A stretch of 64,000 nt of DNA from Hydrogenophaga sp. SL48 (GCF_021729865.1 NZ_CP063400.1:682001-746000), one strand, 5' to 3'. Shown: positions 8,699 to 19,588, counted from the first letter of the stretch. The notes: a model not told the origin generated them from the sequence alone. Made by a program: numbers and translations.

Positions 8699-10948
8699 AT
8701 GTTCAACGACTCCACACAAGAACTCCCGCGCGCCCTGCAACTGATGTTGGCGCGCGACCAAGACCCGGCACCCGTGGCCGAACTGCCGCGCCGCGCCTTC
8801 CTCAAGCTCGGTGCCGCCAGCGGCTTTGCGCTGGGCGTGTTCCCGCTGCTGTCGCAAGCGCAAGGCACGGCTGCACCGGCCGCCCTCAAGCCCACGCAGC
8901 TGCCCGGCGCCTTCGTGGCCATCGCGGCCGACGGCACCGTCACCGTCACCGTCAACCGCCTCGAATTCGGCCAGGGCGTGCAGACCGCGCTGCCCATGAT
9001 CCTGGCCGAGGAGCTGGACGCCGACTGGAGCAAGGTGCGCAGCCAGCTGGGCACCAACGACATGGCCTATGCCGACCCGATGTTCGGCATGCACCTGACC
9101 GGTGGCTCCAACTCCATCAAGCACAGCTTCACCCAGTACCGCGAGCTGGGCGCGCGTGCCCGCGCCATGCTGGTGCAGGCGGCCGCCACGCGCTGGGGGG
9201 TGGACGCCGCCAGCCTGCGCACGGAAAACGGCGCGGTGCTCGGCGCCGGTGGCCGGCGCCTGGGCTACGGTGAGCTGGCCGAAGCCGCGATGGCCTTGCC
9301 GGTGCCCGCCAGCGTCACGCTCAAAGACCCGAAGCAGTTCCGCCTGATCGGCCGGCCCACCACCCGGCTGGACGCCGCCGCCAAGAGCAGCGGCCGGCAG
9401 GACTTCGGCATCGACGTGCGCCGCCCTGGGCAGCTCACCGCCGTGATCGCGCGCCCGCCGGTGTTCGGCGCCAAGCTGAAGTCGGTGGACGACACGGCGG
9501 CGCGCGCCGTCAAGGGCGTGAAGGCGGTGCTGCGCGTGCCGCTGGACCGGGGCGCCGAGGGCGTGGCCGTCATCGCCGACGGTTACTGGCCGGCCAAGAC
9601 CGCACGCGACGCGCTCAAGCTCGAATGGGACACCGCCGCTGTCGAGAAGGTGGACAGCGCCCGCCAGCTGGTGCAGTACCGCGAACTGGCCGGCCAGCCC
9701 GGCGCGAAACACTTCGACGCCGACATGGCGCCGCTCGAAGATCCGCAGAAGAGGGCCCCGAAAAAGATCGAGGCCGAGTTCGTGTTCCCCTACCTGGCGC
9801 ACGCGCCGATGGAGCCGCTGAATTGCACGGTGGAGCTGTCCGATCAGGGCGCCACGCTGTGGGTCGGGTCGCAAATGGCCGGGCTGGACGGCATGGCCGC
9901 TGCGCGCACGCTGGGCCTCAAGCCCGAGCAAGTGAAGGTGCTGGTGCAGTCCGCCGGCGGCGGGTTTGGCCGCCGCGCCATCCCCACCAGCGACTACGTG
10001 GTGGAGGCCTGCACCATCGCCAAGGCGGCCCAGGCCGCCGGCCTGCGTGCGCCGGTGCGCACGCTGTGGAGCCGCGAGGACGACATCAAGGGCGGCTACT
10101 ACCGCCCCATGCACCTCCACCGCGCGCAGGTGGGCTTTGACGCGGAAGGCAAGGTGCTGGCCTGGGACCACGTGATCGTGGGCCAGTCCATCCTGGCCGG
10201 TTCGCCCTTCGAGGCGATGATGGTCAAGAACGGCATCGACGCCACCGCAGTGGAGGGCATGCGCACGCCGTACCCGCTGCCCATGCGGCTGACGGTGCAC
10301 CACCCCAAGGTCAACGTGCCGGTGCTGTGGTGGCGCAGCGTGGGCAGCACCCACACCGCCTTCGTGATGGAAACGCTGATCGACCAGATCGCCCGCGAAA
10401 CCAGCCAGGACCCGGTGGCCTACCGCATGAAGCTCATGGGCGCCGAGCACCCGCGCCACCGCGCCGCCCTGCAGCTGGCCGTGGACAAAAGCGGCTACGG
10501 CAAGAAGCAGTTGCCCGCCGGCCGCGCCTGGGGCGTGGCGGTGCACGAGTCCTTTGAATCGGTGGTGGCCTACGTGGTCGAGGCCTCGGTGAAGGACGGC
10601 CAGCCCGTGCTGCACACGGTCACGGCCGGCGTGCACTGCAACCTCGTGGTGAATCCGCGCACGGTGGAGGCACAGGTGCAGGGCGCGGCCCTGATGGGCC
10701 TGGGCATGTGCCTGCCGGGGGCGGCCATCACGCTCAAGGACGGTGTGGTCGAGCAGCAGAACTTTGGCGACTACACGGTGGCGCGGTTGACCGACATGCC
10801 GGCCATCAGCGTGCACACCGTGCCCAGCGCCGAGCCGCCCACCGGCATGGGCGAACCGGGCCTGCCGCCGCTGGCACCGGCGTTCGCCAACGCGGTGAGC
10901 CGCCTGACCGGCAAGCCGCTGCGCGAACTGCCGTTCAAACTGGCCTGA
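8699..10948 (+). CDS. molybdopterin-binding subunit of a molybdenum hydroxylase (isoquinoline 1-oxidoreductase beta-like)
   Basis: I choose the ATG at 8699, giving 749 residues; the longer open frame would overlap the upstream gene. Near residue 22-48 a twin-arginine signal is visible (RRAFLKLGAASGFALG, ending in an Ala-rich cleavage region), so the folded complex is exported to the periplasm. Later motifs typical of the family include GQGVQTALPMILAEEL, FPYLAHAPMEPLNC, GGGFGRRA and MGEPGLPPLAPA. The enzyme hydroxylates an N-heterocycle or oxidises an aldehyde; the substrate is not evident. XdhC downstream would supply sulfurated cofactor. Confidence 0.92.
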   Translation: MFNDSTQELPRALQLMLARDQDPAPVAELPRRAFLKLGAASGFALGVFPLLSQAQGTAAPAALKPTQLPGAFVAIAADGTVTVTVNRLEFGQGVQTALPMILAEELDADWSKVRSQLGTNDMAYADPMFGMHLTGGSNSIKHSFTQYRELGARARAMLVQAAATRWGVDAASLRTENGAVLGAGGRRLGYGELAEAAMALPVPASVTLKDPKQFRLIGRPTTRLDAAAKSSGRQDFGIDVRRPGQLTAVIARPPVFGAKLKSVDDTAARAVKGVKAVLRVPLDRGAEGVAVIADGYWPAKTARDALKLEWDTAAVEKVDSARQLVQYRELAGQPGAKHFDADMAPLEDPQKRAPKKIEAEFVFPYLAHAPMEPLNCTVELSDQGATLWVGSQMAGLDGMAAARTLGLKPEQVKVLVQSAGGGFGRRAIPTSDYVVEACTIAKAAQAAGLRAPVRTLWSREDDIKGGYYRPMHLHRAQVGFDAEGKVLAWDHVIVGQSILAGSPFEAMMVKNGIDATAVEGMRTPYPLPMRLTVHHPKVNVPVLWWRSVGSTHTAFVMETLIDQIARETSQDPVAYRMKLMGAEHPRHRAALQLAVDKSGYGKKQLPAGRAWGVAVHESFESVVAYVVEASVKDGQPVLHTVTAGVHCNLVVNPRTVEAQVQGAALMGLGMCLPGAAITLKDGVVEQQNFGDYTVARLTDMPAISVHTVPSAEPPTGMGEPGLPPLAPAFANAVSRLTGKPLRELPFKLA

Positions 10949-10967
10949 CGGTGAAAGGACCGATGCC

Positions 10968-11411
10968 GTGAAGCCACACTTTTCACGCAGGGCGCTCATG
11001 GCCTGTCTGATGATCACGGTCGGCACTGCCGGGGCGCAAACCGCGTCGATGAAGGGCGCCCTGCGCATCCGCATCGACGTTGGCGGACAGGTGCTCACAG
11101 CCACCTTGGCCGACAACCCGACCACGCGGGACCTCATGTCGCAGCTGCCGCTGGTGCTGACCGCCAAGGACTTCATGGCGACCGAGAAGGTTGCCTATCC
11201 CCCGCGCAAGCTGTCGGTGGATGGGGCGCCAGCGTCCTACACGCCAGTGGAAGGCGACCTGTGCTACTACGGACCGTGGGGCAACCTGGCCTTGTTCTAT
11301 GCGTCCGGAAAGCCCTCGCCGGGTCTGGTGCTTCTGGGTCGGTTCGATGGCCCTGTTGACGCTCTGCGGAAACAAGGCGAAATCGCGGTGCGGATCGAGC
11401 GGGCCCGGTAG
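10968..11411 (+). CDS. secreted cyclophilin-like-fold protein
   Basis: The 147-residue product starts at a GTG and has a signal peptide (RRALMACLMITVGTAGAQ). The mature part matches the small cyclophilin-like fold family: IRIDVGGQVLTATLADNPTTRDLMSQLPL at its start and a middle block GDLCYYGPWGNLALFYA. These proteins have no known peptidyl-prolyl isomerase activity. It sits between the hydroxylase and xdhC genes, 19 bases after the former, so it is probably periplasmic and co-expressed with the exported enzyme; its role there is unknown. Confidence 0.8.
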   Translation: MKPHFSRRALMACLMITVGTAGAQTASMKGALRIRIDVGGQVLTATLADNPTTRDLMSQLPLVLTAKDFMATEKVAYPPRKLSVDGAPASYTPVEGDLCYYGPWGNLALFYASGKPSPGLVLLGRFDGPVDALRKQGEIAVRIERAR

Positions 11412-11432
11412 GCCCAAAGGAAGGACACACAG

Positions 11433-12482
11433 ATGGAAGATCTCGACACCCAGGTCCTGCGCAGCGCGCAGGCCTGGCACACAGCGGGCCTGCCCGTGTT
11501 GCTCGTCACGGTGACGCGCACCTGGGGCTCGTCGCCCCGGCCGCCGGGCTCGCTCATGGCCATCAACGGCCGGGGTGAAACCGTGGGCTCGGTCTCGGGT
11601 GGCTGCATCGAGGACGACCTGATCCGCCGCGTGCGCGAGGAGGGCCTGGACGCGGTGTGCGCCCAGGGCCGGCCCGCCACGCTGCGCTACGGCATCTCGG
11701 CCGACCAGGCACACCGCTTCGGCCTGCCCTGCGGCGGCACGGTGGAGCTGGTGCTGGAGCCGGTGGCCGCGCACAGCCAGTTGGCGCTGCTGCTGCAGGC
11801 CAACCTGGAGCGGCGCAGCACCCAGCGACGGCTGGACCTGCGCAGCGGCGCGGTGGAGCTGCAACCGGGCCGGCGCGACGGTGTGCCCGAGCTGAGCGAC
11901 GACGCGCTGGTCACGCACTTCGGGCCGCGCCACCGGCTGATCCTCATCGGCGCGGGTGACCTCTCGCGCTTCCTGAGCCAGATGGCGCTGAGCCTGAATT
12001 TCGAGGTCATCGTCTGCGACCCGCGCGAGGAACAGCGCGCCAGCTGGTCACTCGACGGCGTGACCCTCAGCCACGAGATGCCGGACGACCTGGTGCTGCG
12101 CCTGCAGCCCGACGCGCGCACGGCGGTGGTGGCGCTGACGCACGACCCCAAGCTCGACGACCTGGCGCTGATCGACGCGCTGCAGTCCGAGGCCTTCTAC
12201 GTCGGCGCCATCGGCTCGCGGCGCCACACCGCGCTGCGGCGCGAGCGCCTGCGCGAACACTTCGGCCTCGGCGAGGCCGAGCTGGACGCGCTGCACGGGC
12301 CGGCCGGCCTGTACATCGGCAGTAAGACACCGGCCGAGATCGCGCTGTCCATCATGGCCGAGGTGGTTGCGGCGAAGAACGGCTTGCAGCGGGCCGCGCT
12401 GGTGCCGGTGGCCGAGGGCAAGGCGGCGCAGCCGGGCGGCGGCGTGTCGCCGGTGGAACTGCCTGCCAGTTGCGCGGTGTGA
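11433..12482 (+). CDS. XdhC-family molybdenum cofactor maturation factor
   Basis: The protein has 349 residues with the two usual parts: an N-terminal XdhC/CoxI domain (TWGSSPRPPGSLMAINGRGETVGSVSGGCIEDDL) and a C-terminal Rossmann-like domain (LILIGAGDLSRFL, then FYVGAIGSRRHTALRRERL and IGSKTPAEIALSIMAEV). XdhC proteins bind molybdenum cofactor, promote its sulfuration and insert it into xanthine-oxidase-family enzymes. Its place at the end of the operon identifies the upstream pair as its client. Confidence 0.92.
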   Translation: MEDLDTQVLRSAQAWHTAGLPVLLVTVTRTWGSSPRPPGSLMAINGRGETVGSVSGGCIEDDLIRRVREEGLDAVCAQGRPATLRYGISADQAHRFGLPCGGTVELVLEPVAAHSQLALLLQANLERRSTQRRLDLRSGAVELQPGRRDGVPELSDDALVTHFGPRHRLILIGAGDLSRFLSQMALSLNFEVIVCDPREEQRASWSLDGVTLSHEMPDDLVLRLQPDARTAVVALTHDPKLDDLALIDALQSEAFYVGAIGSRRHTALRRERLREHFGLGEAELDALHGPAGLYIGSKTPAEIALSIMAEVVAAKNGLQRAALVPVAEGKAAQPGGGVSPVELPASCAV

Positions 12483-12585
12483 AGGGTGTGGTGGGGAGCG
12501 GGGAAGCGGTGGGCGCCGCCCGACCCGACCCCGCCCCGAGTGGGTGCTTGCCGTGGCCTGCATACTGCGGGCCAAGGAGTCCACC

Positions 12586-13119
12586 ATGAACCATTCAACC
12601 ATCGTGCTCGGGGGCGGCTGCTTCTGGTGCACCGAGAGCGTGTACAAGGAAGTGCGCGGCGTGACGGACGTCGAGTCCGGCTACAGCAACGGCCAGGTGC
12701 CCCAGCCCAGCTACGAAGACGTGTGCACCGGCGAGACCGGCTGCAACGAGGTGGTGAAGCTGACCTACGACCCGGCGGTCATCAGCACCCGCGAGATCCT
12801 GGAGATCTTCTTCGTGGTCCACGACCCGACCACGCTGAACCGCCAGGGCAACGACAGCGGCACCCAGTACCGCAGCGGCATCTACTTCACCGACGACGAA
12901 CAGCGGGCCACCGCGCAGGCGCTGATTCACGAGCTGACGGCCGAGAACGCGTTTGGCCGACCCATCGTGACCGAGCTGCTGCCGCTGGCCAACTACTGGC
13001 CCGCCGAGGACTACCACCAGGACTTCTTCGAGCGCAACCCGCACCAGGGTTACTGCATGGCCGTGGCGGCGCCCAAGGTGGCGAAGTTCAGGAAAACCTT
13101 CGCGCGGCTCGCGAAATAA
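12586..13119 (+). CDS. msrA: peptide-methionine (S)-S-oxide reductase
   Basis: The enzyme reduces the S form of methionine sulfoxide in proteins. The 177 residues begin right before the catalytic motif GGGCFWCTESVYKEV, whose first Cys is the nucleophile, and continue with GVTDVESGYSNG, EVVKLTYDP, DPTTLNRQGNDSGTQYRSGIY and AEDYHQDFFERNP, all diagnostic of MsrA. The chosen ATG follows an AAGGAG site; the longer upstream frame is not real. It is a single gene, probably independent of the xdhC operon that ends 103 bases earlier. Confidence 0.95.
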   Translation: MNHSTIVLGGGCFWCTESVYKEVRGVTDVESGYSNGQVPQPSYEDVCTGETGCNEVVKLTYDPAVISTREILEIFFVVHDPTTLNRQGNDSGTQYRSGIYFTDDEQRATAQALIHELTAENAFGRPIVTELLPLANYWPAEDYHQDFFERNPHQGYCMAVAAPKVAKFRKTFARLAK

Positions 13120-13120
13120 G

Positions 13121-13228
13121 GCCCCCGTGCATCCCGCGCCTGTATCGGCGCGGACCGGGGCTCCGCCGCTGCGCGGGTCGCTGCCCCCCAAGGGGGCTGA
13201 TCCGCCTTGGGGCGGCCCGGCGGAGGAT
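13121..13228. repeat. extragenic GC-rich repeat, divergent copy D
   Basis: This stretch between msrA and the convergent exporter has the same style as copies A-C but a different core: GGGGCTCCGCCGC, a CCCCCCAAGGGGG hairpin and CCTTGGGGCGGCCCGGCGG. A fragment of the last part recurs near 21911-21930. It probably belongs to a related dispersed family. Confidence 0.55.
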
Positions 13229-13234
13229 GGTGGC

Positions 13235-13260
13235 GGTGCTCAGGTGCTCAGGTGCTCAGG
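13235..13260. repeat. three tandem copies of GGTGCTCA across the stop codon of the EamA gene
   Basis: The 8-base unit GGTGCTCA occurs three times, followed by GG. Each unit carries a TCA, i.e. a TGA stop on the minus strand, and because the unit is not a multiple of three the three stops fall in three different frames. The exporter gene uses the middle one. Confidence 0.85.
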
Positions 13261-14126
13261 CGAGCCCGAAGCCGGGGCCACAAGACAATCACGGCCAGGC
13301 CGCCGAGCACCAGCGCCGCCGCGCCCAGCTTCCAGCCCGGCAAGCTTTCGCCCAGCGACAGCGCCGAGGCGCCCATGCCAAACACCGGCACCAGCAGCGC
13401 CAGCGGCGCCACGGTCGCGGCCGGGTGGCGGGCGAGCAGCCAGTTCCACACGCCGTAGCCAAAGAGCGTGTTGCCCAGCGCCTGCCAGAGCACGCTGGCC
13501 CAGACCAGCGGCGTGGCTTGCATGATGGCGCTCTGCATCAGCGCCGGCCCTTCGACCAGCCATGAGATCGCCAGCAGCGGCGGCACCGCGAACACGCTGC
13601 TCCAGACCATGAAATGCAGCATGTTCACCGGCCCGAGCGACTTCACCACCAGGTTGGCGCCGGCCCAGAAGAAGGCGGCCGACATCACCAGGCCCAGCCC
13701 CAGCCAGGTGACCACGGCCGCGTTCAGGTTCAAGGCGATCACACCCAGCCCGGCCAGCGCCAGCAGCAGGCCCACCACCTGAAAGCCGCGCACGCGCTCG
13801 CCCATGAGCGCGAGCGACAGTCCGATGGTGAAAAACACCTGGATCTGCACCACCAGCGACGCCAGCCCGGGCGAGATGTGGCCCTGCATGGCCAGGAACA
13901 GCAGGCCGAACTGGCCCACGCCCAGCAGCACACCGAACGCGGCCATCTTGCGCCACGGCGCGGTGGGCCGCGGCACGAACAGCAGCCAGGGCAGGGCAGA
14001 AAAAGCGAACCGCAGCGTGGCAAACAGAAAGGGCGGCAGACCGTCCAGGCCCCAGCGGATGACCACGAAGTTGGTGCCCCAGACAAACACCACCGCAAGG
14101 GCGAGCAACAGGTGGGTGATCGGCAA
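13248..14126 (-). CDS. EamA/DMT-family exporter
   Basis: The 292-residue membrane protein has about ten predicted helices in two EamA repeats. VVFVWGTNFVVIRWGLDGLPP near the N-terminus and HPAATVAPLALLVPVFGMGASAL near the C-terminus closely resemble E. coli EamA, which exports O-acetylserine and cysteine, but the DMT family is broad and the substrate is uncertain. It converges with msrA. The stop codon lies within a tandem 8-base repeat, so repeat slippage would change only the last few residues. Confidence 0.88.
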   Translation of the reverse strand: MPITHLLLALAVVFVWGTNFVVIRWGLDGLPPFLFATLRFAFSALPWLLFVPRPTAPWRKMAAFGVLLGVGQFGLLFLAMQGHISPGLASLVVQIQVFFTIGLSLALMGERVRGFQVVGLLLALAGLGVIALNLNAAVVTWLGLGLVMSAAFFWAGANLVVKSLGPVNMLHFMVWSSVFAVPPLLAISWLVEGPALMQSAIMQATPLVWASVLWQALGNTLFGYGVWNWLLARHPAATVAPLALLVPVFGMGASALSLGESLPGWKLGAAALVLGGLAVIVLWPRLRARLST

Positions 14127-14199
14127 TCGGGGCTCCGGCAGATGGGAAGCCCGCCAGTGTAGCCACGCGCCTACCAGGGGGCGCGCGCCTGCGCGACGC

Positions 14200-16062
<1,863 letters not shown>

Positions 16063-16066
<4 letters not shown>

Positions 16067-16872
16067 GCCAGGGCCCCGGCCGCCTGGGCGCCGGCGTGAG
16101 CGGCGGTGTGCGAGGCCGTTGATGCCACGCACGGCGGCACGTCGTCCTCAAACGGCTCTCGCATGCGCTGCGCTTGCGCCCAGTGCGCGTCGGTCAGCAC
16201 CCCGGCGGTGGGGCCAAACGCCACCAGCTCGCGCGCCAGCAGCAGGGTGAGCGGGAAGTGCGCGCGCACCTGCGCCAGGTCGTGCAGCACCACGATCACC
16301 GTCTTGCCCTGGTGCTTCCATCGGTGCAGCAGGGCCAGCAGGTCGGCGCTGGTGCGGTTGTCCACAGCGGAGAAGGGTTCGTCGAGCAACACCACCGGCG
16401 CGTCTTGAAGGATCAGCCGGGCAAACAGGGCGCGCTGCAACTGGCCGCCCGAGAGCGTGTCCAGCCCGCGCGACTCAAAGCCGGTGAGGCCGACCGCGGC
16501 CAGCGCCTCCTCGCAGAGGCGGCGGTGTTCGGCGGTGAAGCGCCCGATCACCCCCACGCGGTGCCACAGGCCCATGGCCACCATGCCGCGCACGTCGATG
16601 GGAAAGCTCGGGTCCAGCCCGCTGTGCTGGGGCAGCCAGGCGATGCGCTGCCCCGCCAGGCCACTCACGCTGCCGCTGATGGGGCGCAGCGCGCCCGCCA
16701 GCGCCTTGATCAGCGTGGACTTGCCCGCGCCGTTGGGGCCGACCAGCGCCACCAGCGAACCCGGCGGAATGCGCGCGCTCAGATGGTGCACGGCGGGGTG
16801 GCGGTCGTGGCCGAGGGTGAGGTTGTGCAGGTCGATCACCGGGGCTGTCGGGTCGGCGTGGGGGTGGGGCAT
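16063..16872 (-). CDS. znuC: zinc ABC transporter, ATP-binding protein
   Basis: The 269-residue ATPase has Walker A GPNGAGKST, Q-loop, signature LSGGQLQRALFARL, Walker B VVLLDEPFSAVD and switch His in VVLHDLAQ. The C-terminal extension (about residues 210-269) contains several His and Ala repeats, as in other ZnuC proteins. It is the first gene of znuCBA. A probable Zur operator region lies between it and zur. Confidence 0.92.
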
Positions 16873-16891
16873 GTCGGCGGCCGTTTAAACT

Positions 16892-16950
16892 GTTGCAACT
16901 GAATTGCGTTAATTTGCAAGGATGGCGATAGTAACGCAACTTTGTTGCAA
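16892..16950. promoter_or_regulatory. probable Zur operators between znuC and zur
   Basis: The 94-base divergent region has two dyads: GTTGCAAC at 16892-16899 with TTGCGTTAA just after, and GCAACTTTGTTGC at 16936-16948 inside ACGCAACTTTGTTGCAA. The repeated TTGC/GCAA halves, AT-rich among GC-rich genes, fit Fur/Zur-type operators controlling both directions. Binding by Zur is inferred from position and symmetry. Confidence 0.6.
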
Positions 16951-16966
16951 TAATCGAGGCGCGCCC

Positions 16967-17479
16967 ATGTCCACCCGTCCAGCCAAAGAATCCGTCCTGG
17001 TGCCCCCCGAAATCCAGACCCGTCTGGAAGCGGCCGGGCTGCGCCGCACCCTGGCCACGCGCGCCGTGCTCGGCCTGTTCCTCGCGAATCCGCAGGGCAC
17101 GCTGAGCCATGCGCAGGCGTTGGTTTCGCTCACCGCGCGGGGGCTGGACATCAACCGCGTCACGCTCTACCGCCTGCTCGACCGCCTGGCCGCCTGCGGC
17201 GTGTTGCAGCGCCACGCCGACGATGGCGCGCGCACCTGGCGTTACGGTCTGGCCGACACCGGCGAAGGCCTGGCGCCGCGCTTCGAATGCGATGCCTGTC
17301 ACCGCCAGTTCCGCCTCACCGAGGCCAGCGCGCCGACCCAGGCCGTGGCGAGCGACCTGTTCCGCACGCTGGCCGGGATGGGCCATCAGGGCTTGCGCGT
17401 CGATGTGTCGATCCACGGCACCTGCGCGAGCTGCGTGCCGTCCGCCGACGGCGCCCATGGCGGGGAACCCTTGCCGTGA
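16967..17479 (+). CDS. zur: Fur-family zinc uptake regulator
   Basis: With the ATG at 16967 the protein has 170 residues; an earlier ATG at 16922 would lie in the operator region. The N-terminal half is the Fur winged helix (LRRTLATRAVLGLFL, RGLDINRVTLYRLLDRLAACGVL). The C-terminal half carries two CxxC pairs (FECDACHRQF and HGTCASC) that hold the structural zinc. With zinc bound, Zur represses uptake genes. Its divergence from znuCBA and the operon downstream support Zur over Fur or PerR. Confidence 0.88.
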   Translation: MSTRPAKESVLVPPEIQTRLEAAGLRRTLATRAVLGLFLANPQGTLSHAQALVSLTARGLDINRVTLYRLLDRLAACGVLQRHADDGARTWRYGLADTGEGLAPRFECDACHRQFRLTEASAPTQAVASDLFRTLAGMGHQGLRVDVSIHGTCASCVPSADGAHGGEPLP

Positions 17480-18135
17480 TCGAAACGCGGGGTCTGAAGC
17501 ACGCCTACCCGGGCGGTCCGGTGCTGCACTTTGACGACGTGGCGGTGCCGCAGGGCGGCACGCTGCTGCTGTCTGGCGCCTCGGGCAGTGGCAAGTCGAC
17601 CTGGCTGGCTTTGGCCGCTGGCCTGCTCACACCGCAGGCGGGCGAGATGCGCGTGGCCGGGCAATCGGTGGCGGCGCAGAAGGCCGGTGAGCGCGACCGC
17701 TGGCGCGCGCGCTGCATCGGCTTCCTGCCGCAGAAGCTGTTTCTCAGCGAAGCGCTCAGCGTGGCCGAGAACCTCGCGCTGGTGTACTTCGCCAGCGGCC
17801 AGCCGGTGGACCGGGCGGCCATCGCACATGCCCTGGAGGCGCTGGAGCTCGGCGCGCTCGCCGCGCGAAAACCCTCTCAGATCTCGGGCGGGCAGGCGCA
17901 GCGCGTGGCGCTGGCGCGGGCCTTGTTGCTGCGCCCGCCGGTGCTGCTGGTGGACGAGCCCACGGCCAGCCTGGACGACGCGTCCTGCGCCGCCGCGCTG
18001 GCCCTGTTGCAACAGGGCGCGACCCAGACCGGCGCCACCCTGGTGATCGCCACCCACGACGCGCGGGTGCGTCAGGCATTGCCGGAGGCCCAGAGGCTGG
18101 CCTTCCGGGCAAGCGAGGCGGAGGCCACCGCATGA
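17476..18135 (+). CDS. ABC transporter ATP-binding protein (LolD/MacB type) in the zur operon
   Basis: The GTG at 17476 overlaps the zur stop (GTGA) and gives 219 residues. Walker A GASGSGKST, signature ISGGQAQRVALARALLL, Walker B VLLVDEPTASLDD and switch ATHDARV are all present, with the LolD/MacB style. It pairs with the FtsX-type permease that overlaps its 3' end. In Vibrio a zinc-regulated set with similar ABC genes (zrg) contributes to zinc uptake; this locus is comparable in layout, from memory. Confidence 0.88.
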   Translation: MIETRGLKHAYPGGPVLHFDDVAVPQGGTLLLSGASGSGKSTWLALAAGLLTPQAGEMRVAGQSVAAQKAGERDRWRARCIGFLPQKLFLSEALSVAENLALVYFASGQPVDRAAIAHALEALELGALAARKPSQISGGQAQRVALARALLLRPPVLLVDEPTASLDDASCAAALALLQQGATQTGATLVIATHDARVRQALPEAQRLAFRASEAEATA

Positions 18136-19343
18136 ACGTGTTCGGCCTGTCCTGGCGCTACCTCTGGTCGCGGCCGCTGGCGACGGCGCTCAACCTGCTG
18201 CTGCTCACGCTGGGGCTGGCGTCGATGGCCTTTGTGCTGATCACAAAAGACCAGATCGATCGCGCTTTCGAGCGCGACCTGCAGGGCATCGACGCGGTGG
18301 TCGGCGCCAAGGGCAGCCCCATGCAGCTGATCCTGGCGGGCGTGTTCCACCTCGACGTGCCGCCGGGCAACATCGCGCTGGAAGACATGAAACAGCTGCA
18401 GTCGCACCCGCAGGTGGCGCAGGTGATCCCGCTGAGCCTGGGCGACAACCTGCAGGGCTTTCGCATCGTCGGCACCACCCACGATTACCCCGCCCACTAT
18501 GGCGCCACGCTGGCGCAGGGCGCGCTGTGGGCCCAGCCGATGCAGGCGGTGCTGGGCGCTCAGGTCGCCCGCGCCACCGGGCTGGTGGTCGGGCAGGATT
18601 TCGCGGGTGCGCACGGCCTGGGCCACGGCGGCGCCGAGCACGGCGAGGCGCGCTACCGGGTGACCGGCGTGCTCGCGCCCTGCGGCTGCGTGCTCGACCG
18701 GCTGGTGCTGACCGCGACCGAGTCGGTCTGGAAGCTGCACGACGCCATGCACGCGACCGATGACATGGACGACGAAGACCGCGCCGCCATCGCCGCCGAC
18801 CGCGAGGTCACGCTGGCGCTGGTCCGTTACAACAGCCCGCTCGCCGCCATGGCTTTTCCGCGCTTCATCAATCACAACACGGCCATGCAGGCCGCGTCGC
18901 CCGCGCTCGAAATCACGCGCCTCCTGAGCATGGTTGGCGTGGGCACGCGCGTGCTGCAGGGGCTGGGTGCGGTGCTGCTGGGCGTGGCCGGCCTGTCGGT
19001 CTTCATCGCGCTGTGGAGCGCGGTGCGCGAGCGCCGGGCCGACCTCGCCATGCTGCGCATGCTGGGCGCGCCGCCGCTGAAGGTGGGGGCGCTGTTGCTG
19101 TGTGAGTCGCTCTGGCTGGCCGCGCTGGCTTGCGCGCTGGGCCTGCTGGCTGCGCACGGGCTCACGGCCCTGATGGGCTCGATGTTGGTGGCCGAGCAGT
19201 CGCTCGCCATCTCGGGCTGGCAATGGGTGTCTGCCGAAGGGTGGGTGCCGGTGCTGGCCTTTGTCGTGGCGGTGGTGGCGGCGCTGGTGCCGGCCATCAG
19301 CGCCTACCGGGTCGATGTGACCCAACTGTTGAACACGAGGTGA
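18132..19343 (+). CDS. FtsX/MacB-like ABC transporter permease in the zur operon
   Basis: The 403-residue protein overlaps the ATPase gene by four bases (ATGA). One helix at residues 15-38 is followed by a large periplasmic domain and then three C-terminal helices (about 270-290, 320-345, 370-395), the FtsX/MacB topology. The periplasmic domain holds a His-rich stretch (GAHGLGHGGAEHGEA) and a CGCV motif, which would suit metal binding. Such mechanotransmission-type transporters act on periplasmic or lipid-anchored substrates rather than moving ions through a channel. A zinc-related role is inferred from the operon. Confidence 0.8.
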   Translation: MNVFGLSWRYLWSRPLATALNLLLLTLGLASMAFVLITKDQIDRAFERDLQGIDAVVGAKGSPMQLILAGVFHLDVPPGNIALEDMKQLQSHPQVAQVIPLSLGDNLQGFRIVGTTHDYPAHYGATLAQGALWAQPMQAVLGAQVARATGLVVGQDFAGAHGLGHGGAEHGEARYRVTGVLAPCGCVLDRLVLTATESVWKLHDAMHATDDMDDEDRAAIAADREVTLALVRYNSPLAAMAFPRFINHNTAMQAASPALEITRLLSMVGVGTRVLQGLGAVLLGVAGLSVFIALWSAVRERRADLAMLRMLGAPPLKVGALLLCESLWLAALACALGLLAAHGLTALMGSMLVAEQSLAISGWQWVSAEGWVPVLAFVVAVVAALVPAISAYRVDVTQLLNTR

Positions 19344-19348
19344 ATGAA

Positions 19349-19588
19349 ATGAAGAAAACCGCTCTGTTGTTGCTCTGCGCTTTCATGGCCACGGCCGCCA
19401 TGGCCCAGCATTCCGCCCAGGAGGTCAAGGAAGACGTCGCCCGCCACCGCGCCATGGCCGCTGCGCACGAAGCCGCCGCCAAGTGCATGGAGGCGGGCAA
19501 GGGCGAAAAGCTCTGCATCGCGGAACTTCAGACGGCCTGCAAAGGTCTGGCGATCGGGAAATACTGCGGGATGAAACACGGACATTGA
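19349..19588 (+). CDS. small secreted protein of the zur operon
   Basis: The ATG lies six bases after the permease stop and gives a 79-residue precursor. The signal peptide (MKKTALLLLCAFMATAAMA) should be cut before QHSAQ. The mature part has His residues, a helical AAAHEAAAKCMEAG stretch and four cysteines spread as pairs (CMEAGKGEKLC and CKGLAIGKYC), which may form disulfides or bind metal. No characterised family is recognised. It is probably a periplasmic helper of the upstream ABC system. Confidence 0.75.
   Translation: MKKTALLLLCAFMATAAMAQHSAQEVKEDVARHRAMAAAHEAAAKCMEAGKGEKLCIAELQTACKGLAIGKYCGMKHGH

Noticed and set aside
8531..11176. 881-codon minus-strand open frame opposite the molybdenum hydroxylase genes
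   Set aside because: It spans several real genes on the other strand and has the His/Arg/Gly-rich composition of an antisense shadow.
13235..13260. CRISPR or phase-variation array
   Set aside because: Only three 8-base units without spacers, located at the stop codon rather than in a promoter or early codons; reported as a simple tandem repeat instead.
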